Source of the DNA: Oerskovia sp042887685
GTDB lineage: Bacteria > Actinomycetota > Actinomycetes > Actinomycetales > Cellulomonadaceae
Length of the DNA stretch: 64,000 nt
Direction of reading: 5' to 3'
Assembly: GCF_042887685.1 (NCBI RefSeq)
Contig: NZ_JBHVOS010000007.1
Span: 98,939-162,938, forward strand
The notes below the pieces were generated by a model, which was not told the DNA's origin, did no database searches, and was given only the letters and a program-made list of their open reading frames with translations. Shown one piece after another: positions 57,360 to 64,000 of this stretch (the stretch's first letter is position 1; every line of letters begins with the position of its first letter). Both the position numbers and the translations under genes were made by a program.

Positions 57360-58979
57360 TCAGGAGCTCGACCCCCGACGACGCAGCGCCACGAGCGTCA
57401 GGCCCGTGCCGACCAGCAGGGCGGCCGCACCGGCGGCCAGGCCGACCGTCGCGCCGGTCGTGGCGAGCGCGCCGCGCGCGGGCTTCTTGGTCGCCTTGAC
57501 CGTCGGTGCCTTGGTCGGCGGGACGACCGACGCGGGCGGCGTGACGGGGGGTACCGTCGTCGGGGGCACGGTCGTGGGAGGCGTCGTCGGGGGGACCGGC
57601 GGGGCCGGCGGCTCCACCGGGGTGACGGGGTTGTCGAGCGCGACCTCGACCACGCCCTCCGCACCGACCGTGACCTGCGCGCCACCCTCGACGGGTGTCA
57701 CTCCCTCGCCCGAGAACACGGGCTCGCCCCAGGTCACGCCGTCGATCGCGGCGGGCGAGACCTCGCTCAGCGTCACGACGGTCCCTGCGGCGAGGCCGGG
57801 GATCGTGACCGTCTCGCCGTCGGTCACCGTGAGGCTGCCCGACGTCGTCGCACCGTTCCGGTCCGTCGTGTAGTCGACCGTGAACCCGGTGCCCGCCGGG
57901 ACCGACGCCGCACCCTCGCCCGTGACGTGCTTGGTCAGGCGGAGCTCGCCGTTGCCGTCGCCGTTGCCGTCGCCGCCGGCGGCCGCGTACTCGAGGACCC
58001 GCTGGTCGTCCCAGCCGGTGCTGCCCTGGACCTTGTTGGCGAACGTGTCGCCGTCCTGCACGCCCGTGGGCAGCGACATCCGGTACGTGAAGATGTACAT
58101 GCGCGAGCCGTCCGTGACGGGGTCGACGAACGTCAGGTCGAACGACGAGCCGGCCACGTTCGGGGTGTAGGCGTAGCCGGTCCCCGGGCTGAGGCGCACC
58201 GCGCTCGAGCCGTAGTCACCGTTGTTCCAGTCGGCCAGCGGGACGTACGCGACGGCGAGCGAGTCGTCGCGCATGGTCAGCCGCGGGTCGTACGTGTCGG
58301 TCACGACGACGGGGCCGCCGGCCGACGCGGCCAGGAACTCGCTCGGCACGTAGACCTCCCAGACGGCGGTCTTGCCGTCCGTGCTGACCCAGCCGCCCTT
58401 GACGGGCTCGGTCGGGGCGGACCAGCCGCTCCCGGGGATGACCTCACCGCCCGGCACGGGCACCTGGATCACCATGTCGTTGCCCGTGGTGAACGTGAAC
58501 GTGCCCCCCTCGCCCACGCTGCTGACCTGCGCGTAGAAGAACAGGGTGCCGTGGACGTTGCTCGCGGTCTCGACGTACGAGCTGAGCGTGCACGCGAAGC
58601 CGTCCTGGGTGACGTCGCACGTGCCGACGACCGCGCCGCCGGGCGTCTTGAGGTCGAACGTCTGCGCGAACCCGGTCACGCGGGGCGAGTCCGGGAAGCT
58701 CAGCGTGAACGTGTCGCCCGCGTGCGAGCCGTCGGGCACCGCCCACGTCGCCTCGATCCGCAGCGACTGCCACAGGTGGACCTCGTCCAGGGGCTGGGTG
58801 ATCGTGACCGTCTTGATGGCGTCGAGCTCGGCGGCGGACGCCGTGCGGGGCATCGCGACGACGCCCACGAGCACGAGCAGGGCCGCGAGCGCCGTCGACA
58901 GCAGGCGCCACGCGAGCGTGGGGGGCGCGGCGAGCACCGCCGCGTGCCGGGGGGATCCGGCCGGTGTGTGGTTCGTCAT
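57360..58979 (-). CDS. cell-wall-anchored adhesin-like protein (DUF5979, LAxTG)
   Basis: A 539-residue surface protein. The signal peptide runs to about residue 50 ('AALLVLVGVVAMPRTASAA'). Residues 50-340 form two beta-sandwiches in the style of SdrG/ClfA-type fibrinogen-binding adhesins ('VTITQPLDEVHLWQSLRIEATW', 'VVVTDTYDPRLTM'). About 345-435 is a DUF5979 beta domain ('LRLTKHVTGEGAASVPAG'). A Pro/Thr/Val stalk ends in LATTG, a helix and 'RRRGSSS', a class E sortase signal. ATG 58979 precedes the signal peptide. It is divergent from an ABC transporter. Confidence 0.87.
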   Translation of the reverse strand: MTNHTPAGSPRHAAVLAAPPTLAWRLLSTALAALLVLVGVVAMPRTASAAELDAIKTVTITQPLDEVHLWQSLRIEATWAVPDGSHAGDTFTLSFPDSPRVTGFAQTFDLKTPGGAVVGTCDVTQDGFACTLSSYVETASNVHGTLFFYAQVSSVGEGGTFTFTTGNDMVIQVPVPGGEVIPGSGWSAPTEPVKGGWVSTDGKTAVWEVYVPSEFLAASAGGPVVVTDTYDPRLTMRDDSLAVAYVPLADWNNGDYGSSAVRLSPGTGYAYTPNVAGSSFDLTFVDPVTDGSRMYIFTYRMSLPTGVQDGDTFANKVQGSTGWDDQRVLEYAAAGGDGNGDGNGELRLTKHVTGEGAASVPAGTGFTVDYTTDRNGATTSGSLTVTDGETVTIPGLAAGTVVTLSEVSPAAIDGVTWGEPVFSGEGVTPVEGGAQVTVGAEGVVEVALDNPVTPVEPPAPPVPPTTPPTTVPPTTVPPVTPPASVVPPTKAPTVKATKKPARGALATTGATVGLAAGAAALLVGTGLTLVALRRRGSSS

Positions 58980-59164
58980 GATGGGCTCCTCGGGTGGTTC
59001 CCGGCGGGCAGGGGGGGTCGAGCCGTCGGGTCGCACGGGCGGGTGGTCCGTGGTATCTGGGAGGACCACCCCGCATCGGCGTCCTGACGCCAGATCCGCG
59101 GATGTGTCGCACGTCACCCGCCCCAGGGGCCACGATGGAGACATTCCGACCGAAGGGAGCCCCG

Positions 59165-59977
59165 ATGGAGCCCGCCCCGTCCTCGTCCGGCCCGCCCGCG
59201 ACCCGCACCGGGGGCGGACCCGTGCCCGCGCTGCCCCCGACCGCGCCTCCCGGGACCGCCGCGTGGGCGCGTGACCTCGTCAAGACGTACGGCCAGGGCG
59301 AGACGGTCGTGCGCGCGCTCGACGGCGTCGACGTCGACTTCCGTGCGGCCGAGCTCACGGCGATCATGGGGCCGTCCGGCTCGGGCAAGTCGACGCTCAT
59401 GCACTGCATGGCGGGTCTGGACTCCCCGACGTCGGGTCGGGTCGTGATCGACGGGACCGAGGTGAGCCGCCTCTCGCAGCGGCGCCTCACCGCGCTGCGG
59501 CGGACCCGGATCGGGTTCGTGTTCCAGTCGTACAACCTGGTCCCGACGCTCACCGCGGCGGAGAACATCACGCTCCCCCTCGACATCGCCCGCGCCCCCG
59601 TGGACCGGGCGTGGTTCGACGAGGTCGTGGGTGCCGTGGGCCTCGGCGACCGCCTGCACCACCGGCCGTCGGAGCTCTCGGGCGGTCAGCAGCAGCGGGT
59701 CGCGTGCGCGCGCGCCCTGGTGTCGCGGCCGTCCGTGGTGTTCGCCGACGAGCCCACGGGCAACCTCGACTCACGGTCGTCCGCGGAGGTCCTGGGGTTC
59801 CTGCGGCGGTCGGTCGACGAGCTGGGGCAGACGGTCGTCATGGTCACGCACGACCCACGGGCGGCCTCGTACGCGCACCGGGTCCTGTTCCTCACCGACG
59901 GGCGGATCACGGCCGACCTCGCGGCCCCGACGCGGCGCGACATCCTCGACGCGCTCGGGCAGGCGGAGGAGGACTGA
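59165..59977 (+). CDS. ABC transporter ATP-binding protein (MacB/LolD type)
   Basis: A 270-residue ATPase with Walker A 'GPSGSGKST' near 76, Q-loop 'FVFQSYNLVPTLTAAENI', signature 'LSGGQQQRVACARALVSRP' and Walker B 'VVFADEPTGNLDS', all typical of the MacB/LolD subfamily that drives mechanotransmission rather than import. The 35-residue Pro-rich N-terminus is extra. ATG 59165 is preferred over 59135 because AAGGGAG lies about 6 nt upstream. The stop overlaps the permease start (TGATG), so the two form one complex. Confidence 0.95.
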   Translation: MEPAPSSSGPPATRTGGGPVPALPPTAPPGTAAWARDLVKTYGQGETVVRALDGVDVDFRAAELTAIMGPSGSGKSTLMHCMAGLDSPTSGRVVIDGTEVSRLSQRRLTALRRTRIGFVFQSYNLVPTLTAAENITLPLDIARAPVDRAWFDEVVGAVGLGDRLHHRPSELSGGQQQRVACARALVSRPSVVFADEPTGNLDSRSSAEVLGFLRRSVDELGQTVVMVTHDPRAASYAHRVLFLTDGRITADLAAPTRRDILDALGQAEED

Positions 59978-62559
59978 TGCTGAAGGTCGCGCTGCGCGGG
60001 GTCCGGGCGCACCTCGTCCGCTTCCTGCTGTCGGCGCTCGCGGTGATGCTCGGGGTCGCGTTCGTCGTGGGGACGTTCACGTTCCGGGCGATGCTGTCCT
60101 CGACGTTCGACGAGATCATCGCGACGACGCTCGTGGCAGACGTCTACGTGCGCGGGGCCGAAGAGATCGACGACTCCACGACCGCGGGCAGCACCTTCGG
60201 GACGCCGCACTCCCCGGTCCCGGTCTCGCTCGCGGACACGGTCGCGGGGGTCGACGGCGTCGCGCGGGCCGTGCCCGACGCGTCCGGCCCGATCGTCCTC
60301 GTCGCGGCGGACGGCACGGCCGTCACGACGTCGGGGCCGCCGAGCATCGGGATCGCGGTGGGTCCCGACGAGCCGACCGTGACGCTCGCGAGCGGCGCGT
60401 GGCCCGTGGGCCCTGCGGAGATCGCCCTGGAGGAGAGCGCCGCGTCGGCGGCCGACCTGACCACGGGCGACACGACGACGGTGGTGCTCGCGGGCGCGCC
60501 CCAGCCCGTCACGGTCACGGGGATCTTCGCGATCCAGGCGGCGGCCGCGGGCACGATCCTGGTCGGCCTCGATCCGGCGACCGCGCTCGCTACCTACGCC
60601 CCCGACGGCACGGTCCCCACGATCTCGGTCTACGCCGCGGGCGACGTGTCCGAGCAGGTGCTCGCCGACCGGGTCGCGAAGGTCGTCCCGGCGGGCACCG
60701 AGTCCCTCACGGGCGAGGCCGTGCGCGAGGAGGCACGCCAGCAGGTCGAGCAGATCCTGGGCTTCATCGAGACGTTCCTGCTGGTCTTCGCGGCGATCGC
60801 GCTGTTCGTGGGGACGTTCATCATCGCCAACACGTTCGCGATGTCGGTGCGCGAGCGCCAGCGCGAGTTCGCGCTGCTGCGCGCGCTCGGGGCATCGCCC
60901 GCGCAGGTGTTCGCGTCGATCCTGGCGCAGGCGGTCGCGGTCGGGCTGCTCGGTGCCGCGACGGGCGTGGTGCTGGGCCGGGTCCTGGTCAGCGGTCTGC
61001 GCGCGGTGTTCGGCTCGACGGGCATGGAGCTCTCGGGGCGCGTGCCGCTGAGCGCGACCTCGGTCGTGGTCGCGATCTCGCTGGGCGTCCTGGTGAGCGT
61101 GGTCGCAGCCGCGGTCCCGGGCCGCCGTGCAGCCCTCACTCCCCCGGTCCAGGCCATGCACGACGACGTCGCACCGGACCGCGGGACCGGCACCCGGGCG
61201 GTGGTCGGGCTCGTGCTGACGGTGCTCGGCGCGGGGCTCCTGGTCCTGGCCTCGCGGCTCGGCAGCTCGGCCTCGGCCGACCCGACCGGGTGGGCCCTGG
61301 TCGACGACCTCAACCCGCGGGTCCTGCTCGCGGTCGGCGCGAGCGCGGCCCTCGTGGGCGTCCTGGTCCTGTCCCCCGCGATCGCCGGCGCCGTGATCAC
61401 GGTGCTCGCCGTACCGGCGGTGGCGGCGATCCGCCCGCTCGGCCGGCTGGCGCGCGGCAACGTGACACGCAGCCCGCGCCGCACGTCCAACACCGCGGGG
61501 GCGCTGCTGATCGGGATGGCGCTCGTGAGCGCGACCGGGGTCATCGCGGCCTCGACGCAGGCCTCGGTCCGGTCGATCGTCGACGAGCAGATGCGGGCCG
61601 ACTACGTGGTCCAGGGTGCTGCGGCCACGGGCGCGCTCCCCCCGGGGGTCACCGATGCCGTGACCGGGCTCCCCGCCGTCGGGCAGGCGCTTCCCCTGCG
61701 GCTCGGGACGCTCGACGTCGACGGCAAGCCCAGCGTGGCCACGGTCGTGCCGCCCGGGTTCTTCACCGAGGGCCTCGACGCGCCCGTGGTCGAGGGAGAC
61801 CCGGACCGGGCCCTCGTCGACGGCGAGGCGGTGGTCCGTCGGACCGCGGCGCGTGACGAGGGCTGGGAGGTCGGCGACTCCCTGACCCTGACGAGCGACG
61901 ACGGCACCCGGACGCAGGACGTGACCGTCGGGGCGATCATCGACACCCAGGTGATCTCGTCCGACGTGGTGCTCTCCGACGCGACGTACGCGGACGTGGG
62001 CTCCGCCGAGATCCCGACGTACGCGGTGTACGTCACGGCCGCCCCGGGCACCTCGGCCACGGAGCTGCGCGCCGCGCTCACCGACGCGGTCAAGCCGTTC
62101 CTCGTCGTCTCGGTGCTCGACCGCGAGGAGCTCGCCAACGCGGCCGCCGCCCAGGTGGACCAGGTGCTCGTGATCCTCTACGCGCTGCTGGGGCTGTCGA
62201 TCGTCATCGCGCTGCTGGGCATCGTCAACACGCTCGCGCTGTCGATCATCGAGCGCACGCGCGAGATCGGGCTGCTGCGGGCCGTGGGGCTCGGGCGCCT
62301 CCAGCTCGCGGGCATCATCACGATCGAGTCGGTCCTGACCGCCGTCTACGGGACGGTCCTCGGTGTGCTGACCGGGATCGCGATCGCGGCCGCCCTCCCG
62401 GGGGTCCTGGCCGAGCAGGGCCTCACGAGCCTGGCGATCCCCTGGGGTCAGGTCCTCGCGGTCCTGGGGCTCGCGGTCGTGATCGGTCTCGTCGCGAGCG
62501 TCTGGCCGGGCATCCGGGCCTCGCGCCTACCCGTGCTGGAGGCCGTCACGGTCGACTGA
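59977..62559 (+). CDS. FtsX-domain ABC transporter permease
   Basis: An 860-residue permease with two FtsX modules. Helix 1 'LLSALAVMLGVAFVVGTFTF' is followed by a large extracytoplasmic MacB_PCD-like domain (about 45-255), three helices with 'NTFAMSVRERQREFALLRALGAS', then a second anchor and periplasmic domain and final 'NTLALSIIERTREIGLLRAVGLG' with three helices. The duplicated layout lets one chain pair with an ATPase dimer. The substrate is unknown; lipids, peptides or antibiotics are usual. The start codon overlaps the ATPase stop. Confidence 0.94.
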   Translation: MLKVALRGVRAHLVRFLLSALAVMLGVAFVVGTFTFRAMLSSTFDEIIATTLVADVYVRGAEEIDDSTTAGSTFGTPHSPVPVSLADTVAGVDGVARAVPDASGPIVLVAADGTAVTTSGPPSIGIAVGPDEPTVTLASGAWPVGPAEIALEESAASAADLTTGDTTTVVLAGAPQPVTVTGIFAIQAAAAGTILVGLDPATALATYAPDGTVPTISVYAAGDVSEQVLADRVAKVVPAGTESLTGEAVREEARQQVEQILGFIETFLLVFAAIALFVGTFIIANTFAMSVRERQREFALLRALGASPAQVFASILAQAVAVGLLGAATGVVLGRVLVSGLRAVFGSTGMELSGRVPLSATSVVVAISLGVLVSVVAAAVPGRRAALTPPVQAMHDDVAPDRGTGTRAVVGLVLTVLGAGLLVLASRLGSSASADPTGWALVDDLNPRVLLAVGASAALVGVLVLSPAIAGAVITVLAVPAVAAIRPLGRLARGNVTRSPRRTSNTAGALLIGMALVSATGVIAASTQASVRSIVDEQMRADYVVQGAAATGALPPGVTDAVTGLPAVGQALPLRLGTLDVDGKPSVATVVPPGFFTEGLDAPVVEGDPDRALVDGEAVVRRTAARDEGWEVGDSLTLTSDDGTRTQDVTVGAIIDTQVISSDVVLSDATYADVGSAEIPTYAVYVTAAPGTSATELRAALTDAVKPFLVVSVLDREELANAAAAQVDQVLVILYALLGLSIVIALLGIVNTLALSIIERTREIGLLRAVGLGRLQLAGIITIESVLTAVYGTVLGVLTGIAIAAALPGVLAEQGLTSLAIPWGQVLAVLGLAVVIGLVASVWPGIRASRLPVLEAVTVD

Positions 62560-62719
62560 CGCAGCACGTCCCGGACGGTGGGCCGACGACGGACGTCACA
62601 CGGCCCCACCGGGCGGTCGGTCACGCCTCGGCATAGCGTCGAGGTGTCGACGGCCCACGCGGAGCGACCCTCCGCGCAGGTCCGGCGACGGCCCTGTCCA
62701 GCACTCCGAGGAGGTCCCC

Positions 62720-63865
62720 ATGTCCGAGGTCCCGATCCGCACCCTCATCAGCCCCCTGCGCTACGTGCAGTCGCGCGGCGCGCTGTCCCGGCTCGGTGAG
62801 TTCGTCGCCCCGATCGGTACCAAGCCGCTCCTGGTGGCCGACGACGTGGTCTGGGAGATCGTCGAGGACACCGTCGCCGAGTCGTTCCAGGCCGCGAACC
62901 TGCGCCGCGAGCGCGAGGGCTTCGGCACGTACGCGACCGCGACCGCCGTCGACCACCTCGCACGGCGCATCCGCGAGAGCGGCGCCGACGTGATCGTGGG
63001 TATCGGCGGCGGCAGCACGATCGACGCGGTCAAGGCCGCTGGGCACCTCGAGGGCATCCGGTGGGTCTCGGTCCCGACCGTCGCCTCGACCGACGCGCCC
63101 TGCTCCGCGCTGTCCGTCATCTACACCGAGGACGGGGCGTTCGAGGAGTACCGCTTCTTCCCGCACAACCCCGACCTGGTCCTCGTGGACACCCAGCTCG
63201 TGGCTAACGCGCCGGTGAGGTTCCTCGTCGCCGGCATCGGTGACGCGCTCGCCACCTGGATCGAGGCGCGTGCCGTGGCGAAGGCCAACGCGACGACCAT
63301 GGCGGGCGGCCTGCCCCTCATCACGGGCACCGCGCTCGCCGAGCTCTCCTGGAAGATCCTGTGGGAGAACTCGCTGCCCGCGATCGAGGCCGTGAAGGAG
63401 CACCTCGTCACGCCCGCGGTCGACGCCGTCGTCGAGGCGAACACCCTGCTGTCCGGGCTGGGCTTCGAGTCGGGCGGCCTCGCGGCGGCCCACGCGATCC
63501 ACAACGGGCTCACGGCCGCGCCGCAGACCCACGGCCTCACGCACGGCCAGAAGGTCAACATCGGCTCGCTGACCCAGCTCGTGCTGGAGGGCGCGCCGTC
63601 GCAGGAGATCCGCGACTTCGTCGAGTTCACGACGCGCGTCGGGCTGCCCAACACGCTCACCGAGATCGGCCTGACGCCGGCCGACGTGGGCGACCTGCGC
63701 CGTGTCGCCGAGGCCGCGACCGCCCCGGGCGAGACCATTCACGCGATGCCGTTCGAGGTCCGCGTGCCCGAGCTCGTCGACGCGCTGCGCTCGATCGAGG
63801 GCCTGTCGCGCGCGATCCGCGCGGACGCGGGCCTCCCGGAGCCCGTGAGGTACACGCACCACTGA
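62720..63865 (+). CDS. gldA: glycerol dehydrogenase
   Basis: A 381-residue iron-type/GldA alcohol dehydrogenase oxidising glycerol to dihydroxyacetone with NAD. The NAD motif 'GIGGGSTIDAVKAAG' lies near 96-110 and 'PTVASTDAPCSALSVIYTEDG' near 118-138. Metal ligands are Asp in 'GIGDALATWIEARA' near 173, His in 'AHAIHNGL' near 256 and His in 'THGLTHGQKV' near 273. Length and order match the family. ATG 62720 has GAGGAGG 5 nt upstream. It is a single gene, with no dihydroxyacetone kinase visible before the window ends. Confidence 0.93.
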   Translation: MSEVPIRTLISPLRYVQSRGALSRLGEFVAPIGTKPLLVADDVVWEIVEDTVAESFQAANLRREREGFGTYATATAVDHLARRIRESGADVIVGIGGGSTIDAVKAAGHLEGIRWVSVPTVASTDAPCSALSVIYTEDGAFEEYRFFPHNPDLVLVDTQLVANAPVRFLVAGIGDALATWIEARAVAKANATTMAGGLPLITGTALAELSWKILWENSLPAIEAVKEHLVTPAVDAVVEANTLLSGLGFESGGLAAAHAIHNGLTAAPQTHGLTHGQKVNIGSLTQLVLEGAPSQEIRDFVEFTTRVGLPNTLTEIGLTPADVGDLRRVAEAATAPGETIHAMPFEVRVPELVDALRSIEGLSRAIRADAGLPEPVRYTHH

Positions 63866-64000
63866 GAGTCGGCCCGCTACCCCGTCGCCTGCCGGCCGAG
63901 GTAGACCCGTGTGGGGGGGGGTTTACACCCGGGGGGGTAACAACCCGCCACCGGGGGAACACGGGCGAAGTGGCGGGGCCGCCCCCGCGCCCCGGCCCCC
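63866..64000. other. G-run-rich intergenic end of window
   Basis: No gene or terminator is clear in the last 135 bases. There is a 9-bp G run near 63912 and a second run of 7 nearby, and the short arms CCGCCAC/GTGGCGG (about 63947-63977) could fold. The next gene lies outside the window. Confidence 0.4.

Noticed and set aside
62574..62611. Terminator after the ABC permease (CGGTGGGCCG / CGGCCCCACCG)
   Set aside because: The arms need a bulge and the loop is long; too weak to list.
1..64000. CRISPR array, rRNA, insertion sequence or prophage
   Set aside because: No regularly spaced identical repeats, no rRNA signature and no transposase, integrase or phage structural motif was found on either strand.

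Overview
The window is chromosomal DNA from a high-GC actinobacterium. The gene set points to the cellulomonad/Promicromonosporaceae side of Micrococcales (Cellulomonas, Oerskovia, Cellulosimicrobium, Isoptericola). The reasons are the GC-rich codon use, ClpC with a ClgR-type box, LAxTG/LPxTG surface proteins, a sigma factor fused to a membrane-anchored tail, RNase Z, and a site close to the CelR/CebR cellulose-repressor box. The genus is an inference. I found no rRNA, CRISPR array, transposase, integrase or phage genes. There is one tRNA, tRNA-Thr(CGT).

Layout. 0-13 kb: a partial OsmC protein, clpC, a YwiC-like membrane protein, a two-domain universal stress protein, the sigma-factor fusion, a pentapeptide-repeat protein, RNase Z and an AarF/UbiB kinase. 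13-22.5 kb: an MFS exporter divergent from a GlxA-type regulator, a secreted TAP-type peptidase, a SIS/GntR sugar-phosphate pair, a cupin, and a hydrolase with a membrane protein. 22.6-26.1 kb: a copper block with a CsoR-like operator, a CopB-type P1B ATPase with a His-rich N-terminus, a DUF6153-like protein and a DUF305 lipoprotein. 26.2-28.5 kb: a hydrolase, an LAxTG surface protein and peptide deformylase.

28.56-31.44 kb is the most interesting part. This AT-richer island lies against the 3' end of tRNA-Thr and holds three genes: a PD-(D/E)XK-type nuclease, an unrecognised 389-residue protein, and a stand-alone Ser/Thr kinase translationally coupled to that protein. The nuclease and the unknown gene converge and overlap by 46 bp at their 3' ends. 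I read this as a candidate undescribed kinase-nuclease conflict or defence module.

31.5-48.9 kb: a second TAP-type peptidase (lipoprotein), another lipoprotein, a LysR/MFS divergent pair, a LysE exporter, a hydrolase with an NTF2-like protein, LtrA, a PAS-ANTAR regulator, a 1534-residue LPxTG-anchored lamin-tail metallophosphoesterase, a histidine phosphatase, and a HxlR/epimerase divergent pair with nested operators. 48.9-57.3 kb: an unknown gene, holB and tmk overlapping in an operon, then HAD, FUSC, GNAT, an OhrR-like MarR with its operator, and two tandem Gfo/Idh/MocA oxidoreductases. 57.3-64 kb: an LAxTG adhesin, a MacB-type ABC pair and glycerol dehydrogenase.

Three themes recur. Several promoters place a TAnnnT -10 box 6-7 nt before the start codon, which suggests leaderless mRNAs. 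Gene ends carry long GC-rich hairpins without T-tracts, and four of these share sequence and form a dispersed palindrome family. Short tandem repeats occur both inside genes and between them.
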